Shown here in pieces: positions 1-16,400 of a stretch of 64,000 nucleotides of DNA (position 1 is the first letter of the stretch; every line of letters begins with the position of its first letter). The stretch comes from Phoenix dactylifera (lineage: Eukaryota > Streptophyta > Magnoliopsida > Arecales > Arecaceae): positions 7,710,745-7,774,744 of the forward strand of contig NC_052404.1 of the NCBI RefSeq assembly GCF_009389715.1. Reading direction: 5' to 3'. Made by a program: the position numbers and the translations under genes. The notes under the pieces were generated by a model that saw only the letters and a program-made list of their open reading frames with translations, ran no database searches and was not told the DNA's origin.

Positions 1-148
1 AGATCACTTAAAATTACAAGTTAATAAACTTCATGAATGTTTTGAGCATATGCCCTTCGGTATAAGGGTTCACTTGTCGTGGATTCAATTCTTCATGTAC
101 ATGCACACTATGAAGTTGGCCACAGGCTTCTTGAGATTTCAACGAGAT
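1..148. other. 3' flank of the zinc-finger gene
   Basis: Downstream of the stop codon of the minus-strand zinc-finger gene. It probably holds that gene's 3' UTR. I see no coding signal in it. Confidence 0.4.
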
Positions 149-3100
149 TTATCCCCAGTCCACAAAGGCAAGAGGTGAATAACCCCTCTCTGGAGGTGGT
201 CTCAGTGATGGAGGTAACTTGCCCCATGAAACTCCTGTGTGATCTAAGACCATGTCCCCTGTGTATAACCACAAAAGGAAAAAAAATTAATGCACATGGA
301 TTAGTTATAGAAAAAATTTACTTGTGAGCATTGCCGTCAGGCAGTAATACACAGAAAGAGGATTTAAAGGTTAAGATTACCAATATCCACCGGGAAACTT
401 TTAATGGAGTTAAAGCGACGTAGAGGGCTCATGGGCAACAGAAGAGCATTGTGACAGAGTAATTGGATGACAAGGAATTATATGGAACACAAAAGAAGCT
501 ATAATCATATCTATGTATCAGCATGAGGAATCCTACCATACTAGTTCCACACAAGGTCAAATCTTCTATCTGTGAGAATGAAGATGTCATTACTACAATC
601 CATCGTACTGATAGTAGCAATCAGGTATCATGTAGTAATATATCTAAATTAGTATAGCTTTACAAATGTCATGCACCTATTTCTAAAATAGTAGAAAATG
701 ATAGCAAGATTTAGCTTCAAAGTATATGCTAATCAAATATGATAACCTGGATAGGAATCCAAAATCATCAATTTTTAATTTAATTTACTTTTGCCTCACC
801 ATTTACATTTTCTTCCTAGCTATCTCTTTTTGGTATGCTTTATTTTTTATACATGTATGTAAAACCTAGTGTCTGTTGATTTACCTGACAGAATTCGATT
901 ACCCAAAAAATTAGGTGATTGTACTGTCTCAACAAAATTCAACCCTGCGAAAAGAAAAAAAAAATAATTGTCAAAAGTTAAAGCAGAAATTTTTGCTATA
1001 ACATTTTCAGCGATGGAACATGGATAATTCTATAAAGCAATTGAATAAATGCCGCGTAAAGTCATGAGCATCCTCATTCTTTTTGTTGAAGTTTCAAAAA
1101 TATTCAGATTTCTTTAGATGTTGGCAATGACATGCCAAAAACATTTCTGAAATATCTGTGCATCCTGTTGTGATATCAAGTAATTGTTTCAACTTTTGAA
1201 GAGCACTTCTGATGCCCATTGATTAAGGGACAGACTTTAATTCAATGTCTACTTGAGCCAGCCAGAAGGAACTCGAGCTGTTAAATGAATCTGAGTAACA
1301 AATAAGTAAATCTAGTAATATCAAGGGTTAGAAGGGGACTCAATGCAGAGAACCAAATATGGCTTCAAGCATCCATCAAAGTATTGAATCCTCCAATATA
1401 GAGTAGCATCAGAACCCCAATGACAAAGCACTACTCATATTTGGACACTCATTTTCAGTAGACGACTAGTAGGTGCTGCCAGATCCCCCAGCGACAGACT
1501 ACTAATAAACTGACATAAACTATCTGGATGCCAGGTGATGTAAACTTGCTAAGGGTGTAGTCAGATATATCCGGTCTACATCTAATCCATATCTGCTTCA
1601 GATATGAACCAGATACAGATAGAGATGTGGATACATAATTATGCAACTCTTTTTTGGATAAAGATATAAGAAGGATAATCCATATTTATATATGGATGCT
1701 GCATAATATTAATGTATACATATGCCTACCCATTCCAATATCAAGTCCATAATTCATGTTTACATAGCTTTAGATCTATATATTTTCCCATCCAGTTTGG
1801 AGTTGATAATGCCCTTCAAACAACATCCTTTTCCCATTCTCTCTCACCTTTCAAACTTCCCCAAGCTTGCATCCGATGCAAATCCTTGTATACTGACATG
1901 TAACATGGATATCGGTTGCCCTCACTTTGTATTTCTCTTAATCACACTAAGCATAAACATGATTTCAAGTATTTGATTAAGTCCTTGTACTCCTAGTTGT
2001 CATCAGAAAGCAGCTGTTCGTAAAATTATCCATGAGTCTCTTGTCTGTAGGTAATCTGCTCACCTAAGTTCAGTTAATTATGGACACATCAAGAAACCAA
2101 CAGGATGGTGAACAGTCATGGCTTCAAGTAATGATCATATCATTACTTCAAGACTCAAGTCCTTTAGATGCTACTTCAAGTAATTATCATGTCATTTATA
2201 AACATAATATAGTGGCACTGCAAAGTCAATCACTTTTTAGTAAAACAAAATATGGCTGGTACTTCGAATGAGGTGTTCTGAAGTAATATCATGACAATAT
2301 GGTCACTTTTCCTGCCACGATTATGGCTTTGCTAGAACCTAAACATGTTTGTAACTACATTCAGAAGCACAATCACTCTCTAAACCATCATGAAAGTCAT
2401 TTTTTCCCACAAAAAAGAACTTGTCTACGTGCTGCCAGCGAGAGCTAGGAGTAATTAATAGTGCCAACCACATCACTGAATATTTACAACAATTTATTAA
2501 CTTGTCATCTTTCCTTGAAAGGAATCAACAGATAATGCATACAATTAAACAATAAAAAGAATCAAAACTCTATCATAAGCAACTCACCGGATACTGCTGG
2601 AGTTGGATTTGCACCATCTCGCTTTGGATGAAAATATTTACATGCATCTCCATACTTGCAGGTTCCCTACCACACCAATCACACACATACTGGTAAAATA
2701 ATTCCAGAATTTGATATTTGGAGAAAATCCCCCTAGTATAGCCCTAAATCCTTTCAAACCTGCATTCCTTTTTATTGAGACAAAGATCGAAGTTATGTCT
2801 TATTTATTCTTTTCTTTTCATTTTTTTAAACTTCTCTCAAATTTCTACTAAAATTATAACTATTATCCAATAAAGATGCAAACTTTTCCCCTAAAGTTGT
2901 CATCTTGAATGATGTATGCTCATTGAATACAGGCATTCTTCGATTTTCCAACCTTTTTCGCGAGAAGAAGCGAGGAAAGTGAAAAAGAAGAGAACATGGG
3001 TATTTCTTTACCGTGCGAACGAAATGATGGCAGACTCCTTTGGCCAAGCTCCCATCGGGTTGAAGAAGAGGCCCGCCACCATGTGCCTCCGCTGCTGCTC

Positions 3101-3352
3101 CATATATTATAGAAAGAAAAGATGTTAAGACCAAAGCACGCATGAGGGCTGTTTGTGGATATGCGTCAGAAAGAAAGAAAGGGAGCGTAGCATTCGACAG
3201 AAAGCTAATACTACCCTCCTACCTTTGAAGGAGTCATACCAGAGGGCACGGGCGCGCTGGTGCTGGAGGCCCTGAAGGTGGCGCCTCCGGGCGGAGGGCG
3301 TGTCCTGGAATTGCTTGTCGCAGTAGTCGCAGTAGTACTTCCCCAAAGGCAT
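149..3352 (-). CDS. U1-type/CCCH zinc-finger protein, ZMAT5 (U11/U12 snRNP 20K)-like
   Basis: Four coding exons: 3223-3352, 3012-3097, 2588-2666 and 149-258, giving about 134 aa. Exon 1 encodes MPLGKYYCDYCDKQF with a U1-C-like finger (C8, C11, H25, H31). Exons 2-3 join to a CCCH finger, C66-X8-C75-X5-C81-X3-H85 (GVCHHFVRT/GTCKYGDACKYFH). The last exon ends ...PLAFVDWG-stop, the usual tail of plant members. Human ZMAT5 is the 20K subunit of the U11/U12 di-snRNP, so a nuclear role in minor-spliceosome 5' splice-site recognition follows from the family. All junctions are GT/AG and in phase; intron 3 is 2.3 kb. The exon 2 acceptor is ambiguous among three successive CAG triplets (exon start 3097, 3094 or 3091), which adds or removes one or two alanines. 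Start chosen because family members begin with this motif. Confidence 0.85.
259..2587 (-). other. large intron 3 of the ZMAT5-like gene
   Basis: A 2.3 kb AT-rich intron between GTGAGT (plus 2582-2587) and a pyrimidine-rich ...CACAG acceptor (259-270 on plus). Small open frames occur but none resembles a protein. I see no recognisable transposon. Confidence 0.6.
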
Positions 3353-5353
3353 CCTCTCGGTCTCGCACGCCCTTCTCTCCCTTCCTCGCTTCTCTTATAT
3401 GGGTGTCAAGGAGGTCAATTGGCTGCAAGGAGGGTTCCTTGAGGTTGGATTTTCATGTTTATGGGCTAGACTTAATTTCAACGGCTCGCGCAAGACACTA
3501 ATTTTGAATCTTCAAATGCGTGCAGTTGGGTTTAGCCTGATGCCCGTTAGAATCCCAACTTTTGTGGCATAATACATTGCATAAGGGTGAGATTTGATAA
3601 GAAGCGAAGTGAAATAGAGAGTAGGGGTGGCATTGCATAACTGTATGCGTAATCTTTTAACATGTTTCAACCCATTGTAAATTCGATTAGATTATTTGTT
3701 TAATAAAATAATCATGTTCTTATCTAGATTTTTGACCCATTTCATAAATTATTTTTGTCTATTCTCTATTTGACCCAATCTATATCTTATCTAATCCGGC
3801 CCGAAGGATTTATGTTTCTTCATTGCACGTCGCTTCAAGATCTATGCAGGTAGATAAATCTAATAGGCATGATATCTGCCGTCTTGTTTTTGGAAGCATC
3901 CTTATGATTGATGGGATTTCTTAAGAAAATGCATGAATTCTTGCAATAACAAATCATATAATTCATGAATCATTGAATATATTCCTCATTTTGATTCTTA
4001 AAAAATATTTAGAAGTACTCAATTAAGAAAATTATTAAATATTTTTTAATTATTCAAGGAATTTCTTATTATAATTACATTTCCAAGGTCTTGAAGAGAT
4101 CAAGAATGAATCCCTTTCTCTCTCTCTCATTCTCTCACAGCAGAGATTGCGACTTCTACTACCATCATGAGGATTCAAATAGACCAACTTTCGAGCCTAG
4201 AAGTACCTTGCAATGCGCATGCATGCAAAACCGACCTGACCCAGACCCAATCATGCGAAGAAAGACGACGATTTTGTGGCTAATGATATCAACAACGTTG
4301 GACCAACGGTCATCCACAAGATTGATCATGCATGCAAGCAAAATTTGATTTACAGGTTCATCATCATTCAGCCTCACGCAAAGCTAACGATTGCATGCGA
4401 AAGCAGATCATAAGGTGGAAGAGAAACATCAAACACTGGCCCAGAACTAGCGTTTAGTGCTCATGGAACTAGCTACATCACCCATGCATAGTTTCACGCC
4501 TGACCCCAAATGGAAGCAGTACGACTGAAGCTTGTGCCACATCACCGGATGAAAAAATTGGCCGGCATCATGGGTTAATGGTATGTAGCATGCATTCTCA
4601 AGGGTTATAACAGGACCAGGTAATTAACCAGTCCTCTGGTGTTATACTCCACTTGTTGCAGTTCACAAAATTTCAGCATTAGGATTCAAACATAACTTTT
4701 ACTATGAAAATAATAATAATAAAAAACAATTACCTGAAGCCCCAGAAGCAGTAAAGAGGCTAACCAACATGAGCAAAGACTGAAACGATCCAAGACACGG
4801 CAGAACACTGTAGATGGCTAAAGCAAACTTCAAGATAAGTATTGTTTATATATATATATCCTCGCACAAAGTTGATGAAACAACCGAACGGGAGCTGTTC
4901 AATAATGATGGCCCATAATCCTGATTAACAAATCAATATGAGCAACCTTGAGATACGAATGATGCAAGATGAGCGGCGAAGGGGCAATGATGTTTTCCCT
5001 AACAGGAATAACACGACAATATCATATTGGAACCCGGAAACAGCATTTCGATCCATATTTCGAATAAATCAACAAAACAAAGGCAATCTCTCTACTCTCT
5101 ACATATAATGTTATAAATCTACAGTGATGGATGACAGAAACCAAGGGTTAACAGAGACCCATAGAGGTTCTGGGCGTAGCAGAAGCTTCTCGGACTACTT
5201 CACAGAACAAGGCAGTGATGGAAATACACACAACATAGCAACATAGTTTCATCCGACCACCTCCGCCACCAACTCCCAAATCTCAGAAGATTCGCATTTC
5301 TTCCCTACAGCACATACCCGGGCTATTTTTAGGCAATCATTCTATCGACGAGC
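3353..5353. other. spacer between ZMAT5-like and GSK3 genes
   Basis: The left part is the upstream region of the zinc-finger gene. Around 3620-3810 lies AT-rich sequence with repeated 'gacccaatc/taatccggccc' phrases common in plant intergenic repeats. About 4740-5353 is probably the GSK3 3' UTR and downstream region. A short TA run sits at 4850-4859. No gene seen. Confidence 0.4.
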
Positions 5354-8701
<3,348 letters not shown>

Positions 8702-10500
8702 CTGGTGCAAATACCTAAAACAATCTGAATTCAATGGATTGCACAAGCGACTTTGTCAAGGTGAGCCAATTCATTTACCTGGAAAATATATGATGATATT
8801 TGTCAGCATACACAGAAAAGATGCAATGTAATACTCACATTCATTTCTCTTCATGTAAAAGAATTAAATCATTGTATAAAAATATACACAGGAGATTCAA
8901 TGAAGGATTAAAAATAAATTAGGCAGGAAGCATTAACAGGAACTCATGTATAAAGTAGGCTGAAAAGCACGATTAAAGTTTATAGAAAAACCAAAACAGA
9001 ATGTAAGTTCAAATTAATATACTCACCCATGACTAGAGAATGACAAAGATACTCTGATGCCTAAAATGTAACACCAAGAATAATCCAAACTTGCAGTTGC
9101 ATATTTTCATACATAGCAAAAAAAAATAGTCATCCAAAAAAGCCATCAGATGTCGAACTTGCAAAGCTTGACTACTTGCATCCTCATTGACCATGCAACC
9201 AAATTTCTCAAATCGACAATAGAATTTGCTTGAAATTAGCCAGCATACAAAATGTTCAATAATTATCCTTCAAACTGAATTCCAGAATATCTACAGTTCA
9301 CACAAAATACTAATACTACTAAGATAGGAATGTGTATAATTAGTTCAATTCTAGCAAGATATCATCCATCCCCAATGGACCCAATTTTCCACATCAATCA
9401 CACCATCCATTAATGGTAAACGCCTGTAATTATCCAAGCAAAAATACACCACCCGTTCATGCATGAATAACGACAAACAGAAGTACGCTACATCGTCACC
9501 CGAAACGGCAATTCAAGGTTCGAATACACTACCAAATTTCAGAGCCACAAAAACGAATTTTCATTCAGTCCACGATGAGTTTCTCGAAAGTACTTAAATA
9601 AATTTTGCTTCTTGTTGGAGTGATCAATTCTCGCACTATCTTCACAAAGAATGTATACATTTCCTAAACGAACGACAGAAGAGCGGCATAAGGAAAAAGA
9701 CGCCCGAAATTGCTTGAATGCTGCAAAGATCGCATGCTACCACCAGCCTAACCTAGATACCGCCCTAAATCATAAAGACAGAAAGAAAAACAACAAAAAA
9801 TGGAGGAAAAAGAAATCTTCCCCAGGATGCGGAGGAGGACAAGAAAGGGGAAAAAAGACTCAAACGATACAAGACCTAAAACCATATCAGACAATTCAGA
9901 TCAAAGGATCGAAAAATATCCAAAAATCACTCTTTTCCTTAGAAACAAAAGAGAGAAGAGAGGGGGGGGGGGGGGGGTAGTATGGAATTTTATTCCAAAA
10001 ACATTTTTTTGACAACTGCAACATCTCCACGGATCCGCTGGAAAGCAAGAATCAAAAAAGAATCACTTCAAAAAGGCAATCAAAACGCAAAAATCGGAAA
10101 ACCCTAACGAAAAACTGCAACAAAGATCAGACATCCGCGGAAGACGGGAAGAACGCAACACGGATCCGCTCAGAAAAATCATAAACCGATCCAACGAAGC
10201 AGATAATTCTTCCAAAAACCACAGAAAATAAAACAAATGCGGGCGCAAAGGAGATCCTCACGAGATCCAGCCGACGCCTCCGGAGATCGCCGCTCCGATC
10301 TGCCTAATCACGTCAAAACAACGAAACGGCGACACAGATACCGAGCAATCAACCCTCCTCTTTCCCCTCTCGATTCCGACGACAAAGATCGTGTTGGCTT
10401 TCTTCTTATCTCTCGTTTTCTCTCGCTCAAATTTCTGGTTCTTTTTTCTTCGGTGGCGAGGTCTGATGACGAGTTGGAGGAGAGTGTCAAAGAAGAATGG
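8702..10500 (-). promoter_or_regulatory. GSK3 5' leader, leader intron and proximal promoter
   Basis: An acceptor AG at 8702-8703 abuts the ATG. A plausible donor GTGAGG begins at 10261 reading leftwards, so the inferred leader exon is about 10262-10500 with an intron of about 1.55 kb. The block is rich in CT-type leader sequence on the minus strand and contains a 16-base G run at 9962-9977. Much of it (from about 9131) recurs at 23020-24240. Transcript evidence is not available, so the leader boundaries are inference. Confidence 0.5.
9131..10470. repeat. duplicated block, copy 1 (GSK3 leader/promoter)
   Basis: Matches 23020-24145 in the same orientation with long near-identical runs, for example 'cttgcaaagcttgactact' and 'ggatcgaaaaatatcc'. 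Relative to copy 2 this copy holds two extra stretches, at about 9391-9563 and 9985-10092. Because copy 1 is attached to the intact kinase it is the likely parent. Confidence 0.9.
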
Positions 10501-10789
10501 GAGAAAAAAAAGGCTGGATTTTAAGGGTCGCTCTATGTTGACCGTTCAAACTCGAAGTGATTAAACCAATTTTGGCTTTTTCCTTTCGCAACTTTACTTA
10601 TATGCCAATACCCCCACCGACGCTCCTCAACCCTCCGCTAAATACACCCCCCCTATTGCTCAGGACACCCTCCAAAAATTAAAAAAAAAATACCCAAACT
10701 AACCTTTAGTGTAATTACCATATTGCCCTTGAAATTTTCTCAGTACACCCCCCTTCCTCCTCCTCCGTTTCGTGCTCCGTTCGGCACTG

Positions 10790-10920
10790 GATCGCCGAAC
10801 AAAATGCTTCTGTTCGGCTGAACGGTGCCGAACAGAAGGCTTCTGTTCGGCGATCCAGTGCCGAACAGAAGGCTTCTGTTCGGCAACCCTCAACCGAACA
10901 GAATCCTTCTGTTCGGCGGA
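10790..10920. repeat. 33-bp tandem array of a palindrome
   Basis: Four units with a period of 33 bp, each built on the palindromic core gccgaacagaag/cttctgttcggc. The middle two units (starting 10826 and 10859) are almost perfect; the outer ones are diverged. Because 33 is a multiple of three, both strands read through as 11-residue repeats, but there is no reason to think they are translated. Confidence 0.85.
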
Positions 10921-11230
10921 GGGGAGGGGAGGAGGGGTAGGAGGGTGGGGAGGAGGCGGCGGAGGGGGGAGGGGTAGGAGGGGTAGTTGGAGGAGGGGGA
11001 GGTGGAGGAGGAGGAGGAGGAGGGGGAGGTGGAGGAGAAGGGGGAGGAGGGGTAGGAGGAGGAGGAGGAATGGGAGCAGGGAGGAATAGGGGGTGGAGGA
11101 GGAGGCAAAGAAGGGGAAGAAGGCGGAGGGGGATGCAGAGTAAGAGGGGATGGGGATGGGGGGCGGAGGTAGAGGGGTGGAGGAGTAGGAGGAGGGAGGA
11201 GGGAGGAGGAGGAGGAGGGTGAATAGGCGG

Positions 11231-11640
11231 AGGAGGAGAGGAGAGGGATGAGGGGGAGACAGAGGTGGGCGGGAAGAGGGGGAGGGGGAGGAGGAGGATG
11301 AGGAGGGGGGAGGAGGAGGAGGCAGAGGCGGGGCGGAGGAGGAGGGGAGAGGGATGAGGGGGAGGCAGAGGTGGGCGGGAAGAGGGGGAGGGGGAGGAGG
11401 AGGATGAGGAGGGGGGAGGAGGAGGAGGCAGAGGCGGGGCGGAGGAGGAGGGGAGAGGGATGAGGGGGAGGCAGAGGTGGGCGGGAAGAGGGGGAGGGGA
11501 GGAGGAGGATGAGGAGGGGGGAGGAGGAGGAGGCAGAGGCGGGGCGGAGGAGGAGGGGAGAGGGATGAGGGGGAGGCAGAGGTGGGCGGGAAGAGGGGGA
11601 GGAGGATGAGGAGGAGGCAGAGGCGGGGGGTGGGGAGGTG
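11231..11640. repeat. 106-bp G-rich minisatellite
   Basis: The phrase gagagggatgaggggg recurs starting at 11241, 11347, 11453 and 11558, giving periods of 106, 106 and 105 bp; the last unit is truncated. The plus strand is almost pure G/A with very little C or T, extending the purine tract that begins near 10918. It lies inside the inverted-repeat element. Confidence 0.9.
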
Positions 11641-11778
11641 GGGGGTGGGGAGGGTGGGGGTAATTTAGGAATTTTTAATTTTTTAGGGGTGTCCTTAGCA
11701 AATGGGGGGGTGTAGAGAGTATTTAATTTTTTTTTAATTTTTGGGGGGTGTCCTGAGCAATAGGGGGGGTGTATTTAG

Positions 11779-13458
11779 AACTACCCGCTATATTGGGCTT
11801 AGCTTTCCACCTAATTACGTAGATGCCCTTGTACGAAGCTAGAATTACACCACGTTCTCGCTGCCAACCCGCGGTGACACGCCTGGAGTAAGCCTTATGA
11901 TTTACCTTGGTGATCAGATCTCCGTCCGTTGGCGAAATACTCTCGACCGGTTCTACAAGGCTAGCCGTCCGATCAAAATCATATAGCTTCCCCTCTTCGG
12001 CATTCGCGAACTGCCGTGATTTTATTTTTTAAAAGCATGTTAAATGACGATTTTGCTCATATAAGTGTACTTCATTACAGTTATGCCCTGGGAAGTACAT
12101 TTTTTTTGGTCATCACCGGTCGCTGTCGAGGATCGGACGGCTCAGCGGTGGCCTGAGCTCCGGACCACAAAGACCTCTGATCGGGACCACCGATGTCAGG
12201 CGGAGACGGCCGCGCCGCTGAGCCTGCGACTCATCATGGACCGTCGCCTCGGTGGACCCCTGCCGCACCCAATTTCCCACTGCAATTATTGCGGCCGTTG
12301 TTCGAGGACGGGGTCATGGACGGTATTTCCCGTAAAAAACACTGAGATTTCCGGTGTGGGCCCCACATGTCGGAACTATTCCACAGAGCCCATTATCTGG
12401 TGGTGGACTGACACCGACCGCCACCTCTGTCCTATCATGAGTCATGGGCTTCGAATCCCATCACCGAGAGGTACGGTAACCACTGTGCTAATTTAATCAT
12501 TGTCTACTACAGATTTGGACGGTGACCGTAGCTTAATTGGACCGGACGATAGTGGGTTTGGTTGATAAAAAAATGGACCGGTCGTCAACCCGTGGTTAAC
12601 GTGTCGTTTGACCCAGCCCCCCAGGATGGAGGCCGAAAGGACCGCCATGAGGTGGTGAGTATATTGGGAACAATAACCAAAATTTTAGCAAAACATGTTT
12701 CTAATATTTTATTAGATTGCCGACGGAATCATTAGGCCAGCCTCATGGCGATGGGCTTGTAGACCCTTATCCAAATGAACAAAAAATAAAGCGCGACAAG
12801 TGCTCTTTCATCCTTGTAACAGTTCTCTTCATGCAAGCAGCGGTAGACCGGCCGGCAAGTTTGGCCTCCTGTGGATGGGGTTCCAGGCAGAGGAATCAAT
12901 CAATAGTTTAAGAAATTTCACCCTCTTTTGGTAATAAAGAAAGTTCAACTTTAAAGGCAGAAAAACTGAGTACGTTCCGCAAGATTTTTCAGACACTGGG
13001 GCCCAGAAATGCTTGGTGACGTTTCAAATACATAGCATAAAATTCGCACTTTATTACATCACAAAAAATACATAAAAGCCAGCTTTCTGACAATTTCGCA
13101 AGCACTAAAAGTATAATTTACCACTTATTTCACATCCAGCAGGTTTAACACAGGGAATGTCCGCGTAAGCCGTCTGTATTACATCAAATTTTTTTCCATG
13201 ATCCTACCTTGCAACTTGTTTTGAAACTTTAAACATGCTATTTATGTAAAGCAGTATCAGTTGTAATACTTCAGGACGACGCACTGCTGCTGAACTGTCA
13301 AATAACATCAAATAACTGGGTCTTCCGCAATTTAAATCCAGGACCACATTTCTCATCTCTGACAGGCATAAGCCAGGGGAAGAACATGGGAGTGTGTGTG
13401 CAAACAAGCAACAATAGTGCTAACATGCTCTCAAAAGCAATGAAGTTATGCATGAATT
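11779..13458. other. spacer with no supported gene
   Basis: The region 12065-12660 is GC-richer than its surroundings and holds an open frame of 143 codons, but it matches no family I know and has no start context or domain. The right end (12960-13458) probably contains the 3' UTR of the FAX1-like gene. I see no transposon structure. Confidence 0.35.
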
Positions 13459-16400
13459 TTACAGCTGTGTTGGGGGAGCTGCTCTCAACTTCTTTGGTGG
13501 TGGGTTTCCTCCAGCAATCAGCACATATGAATAGAAACAAATCATTGCAGCACTGTCATTAGGTACAAAGAAGGTTGTCATGAATGAGTAATATTCCTGA
13601 AATATCAATTAATCTAGAATAAGCATGTGACAGGAATACCTTATGAAAACATAAAGTCCTGAAGGAAGGAGTTTCTTTGTCTGCACCAAAGGAGGGGAAA
13701 AATAACATCCAAGGACTTAAAAGTGGATAATTTGTTAGATGATCAAAGGTGAGGAATAGCATTTCTTACCAAAGAGTATGACCGAAAATGCTTGCCAAGA
13801 AGTGCAGCAGCAATGGCTGCAACATAAGTAGCAGTAAAGTCAACTGACATGATACAACTTACTTGGAAAATTGTGATTCAACTCAAATGTTACTATGAAA
13901 TTTTAACAATATCCAGGCACCACAACTGAAATAAGTTCAATTAATCCACTAGCTTATTGTAGAGGATATAACTGCGCAACCATAGAATCAAGAACTTCTC
14001 TGTTTGTGGATTTAGTTGATACTCTAGAACAACTACCAAGTACCAGGTCAATAGGAATTTAGCTCTTTCCTAGGCAAAACCAATTAAACTTGGATCACAG
14101 CATGCAAGAAAGTTTCTAACTCATTTTATAGAATTAAGTTTTGATTGAAAAATCTACAAAGGATACTAAATTTAAGAATTTTTTTTAGATTGAACTCTTT
14201 CAAGAACGGTTACCCCTGAATTCCATATTAAAAACTAACATCATTAGATATTCATTCTTGGATAAAGATAGCAGTACTTAGATACCTGCTTGCCCCAATA
14301 TGAATGGTAAGCTGGATTGTCCTTTCCTCCAGACCTTTAGGCTAAGTACACCTAGGGCCAGTATAGCACTCCCAAACAGCACACCTGTAGTTAGACTAGC
14401 AGGATTTCTCGAGAAAATAAATCCAAGAAGCCCTCCACTGAATACAAATCCACCTGTGAAATAAAACATTATGATTATCATCCAGGATGCCACCAGCTGA
14501 ATTTCTTTATGTCTAACACTATACAGAAAATATTACCAATTTATGAAATCTATAAAGGTGTGACAGTTTATATTACTTATTGTCTTTTATATTGAGAGGA
14601 AAAAAAAAGCTAATTTAAATAGCATAATTGATTAAAGAGAAACCGTTTGGCGATCATACGTTTTAAAAGTTTTAGAGAGAATTCAGTATGAACAACAAAA
14701 AGGGCAACTACAACCAACAGAAAAGAATAGCCTGTCTCAATAAGAAAACAACATTTTATGAAATGAAGAGTAATAATTTCCTTAAATATATCTTTAAGAA
14801 AAAAGAGGACAAAAATATTCTTATATCTGATTGACACAAAGTGCTCTTATTGAGACAGGCCATTGCCATGTATTAGCAAACCTTTCATTTGGATAATATA
14901 ATTAGTCTTACCACTTTGACAGGCCATATACAGTACAAAGCAGGGATCTGATGTTTGCAAGGGCACAACAATTCATCTTGCTTCGAACAATCATATAGGT
15001 AAGAAACATGCTTAAAATGGAAAGAACGAATCAGCTAGATTCAAAAAAAAGCTGCTCGTTTTAGAGATTCAATACCAAGAAAAGCTAGCTGACAAGTAGA
15101 TTGCTGAACCATGTGATCACAAACAATATTACTGCAATTGAAAGATTGGTGAACAGAAAGACTTACTACAGATGAACATGGAAGTAATTCATACCTCATA
15201 TCAATGAAATCACCAACAGAAAGTACTAATTCCTTTTCTATGAATGGGTAGTGGTGCATGACATATTAAATTTGGAAGCAAAAAGCTAAAAATTTTAGTG
15301 CATGATGCCTTCGTATTGATGGTTTTAAGAGAATTTTTACCAAAAGAAGAGAAATCATCTTTTCTTTCTTGAAAACCCCATTCATGTGCTTGGCTTAAAG
15401 CAAACAAAAAGGGGGCTAAAGGTTACTGATTGACAAATAAATACAAAGCGATATACAAATATGGGAACAAATCATATTACAAATAGATATTATTTCCATT
15501 AATTTATGGACCCAAGATCTGCAATCACATTTCATTACTGAAGCTTCAATGTCGCACATCTTGTTTGCTATATATCCAATGCACAAATTTCTACAAGCTT
15601 GATTCAAACTATACCATTAATTTAAATAAACACATAAATCCTTGACAGTACTGAAACAGTGTCAAATGTAAATAAGCTTCACATGTTACAATCCTAAAGG
15701 TATGACAAATTATTAATAATCAGCAGAAAACATCATTTATTTATTCTTTCTTGAAAACTTCATTTCATGTGCCTGGCTTAAAGCCAACAAAATGGAGGCC
15801 CAAGGTTTGCCGTAACATTCAGTACCGTACCGTCTAGGCATACCTTACTACATGGGTACCAAACCGGTATGCATTCTTGTACCATACTGACACTCACTAC
15901 ATCTTGCCGTCTCGTACCATACCACATACAAACATTGTAATAGGACGATACTAGTACAGGGTCCGATACTGAGATGGCGAACCACATGGGGGCCTAAAGG
16001 TTACTGATTGACAAATAAATATAAATCAATACACAAATATGAGACACAAAGCAAATAGATTTTACTTCCATGAATTTATGGACTGAAGATCCATAATCAC
16101 ATTTCATTGCTAAAGCTTCAATATTGCACATCTTGTACCTCCAATGTGTTTGGCCATATCCAATGCACAAATCTCTACAAGTTTGCCTCAAACTATCACT
16201 AAAAAAATTGCATAAAACCTTGATGGTACAAAAACAAAGTCAAACTAAACAAGTTCAACAGGTGAGAATCTTAAAGGTATAACAAATTATTAATAATCAG
16301 CACAAATTATCATTACCTATATTTTTGGCATGTCTTTATAATTCAAATAGTTGGAACACAAGATATTAATTGAAGATCAATATGGAAAACCAAGCACCTA

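Larger units (their letters stand above)
10638..11778. mobile_element. terminal-inverted-repeat element with G-rich filler
   Basis: The left end starts ctaaatacaccccccctatt at 10638. The right end is its reverse complement, ending at 11778. The arms match for about 50 bp with very few differences, then run into A/T tracts. Flanking 9-mers (aaccctccg and aactacccg) agree at 6 of 9 positions, which would suit an old Mutator-type target duplication. The right terminal segment appears twice in tandem (about 11665-11720 and 11723-11778). The interior has no transposase; it is filled with purine-rich repeats. Non-autonomous status and MULE affiliation are inference. Confidence 0.6.

Noticed and set aside
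10772-11108. Arg/Gly-rich and Ser/Pro-rich frames
   Set aside because: Translations of the purine minisatellite and palindrome array; low complexity on both strands.
11231-11640. CRISPR-like repeat array
   Set aside because: The repeats are head-to-tail without unique spacers, in eukaryotic DNA; it is a minisatellite.
12425-12480. tRNA-like 'ggcttcgaatccca' T-arm
   Set aside because: No D-arm, anticodon arm or acceptor stem can be formed around it, so it is a chance B-box.
12065-12496. 143-codon open frame in the GSK3-FAX1 spacer
   Set aside because: No recognisable domain, no splice or start context and composition like GC-rich intergenic DNA.
14727-14862. Short inverted match cctgtctcaataag / cttattgagacagg
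   Set aside because: Only about 15 bp arms and no element structure between them.
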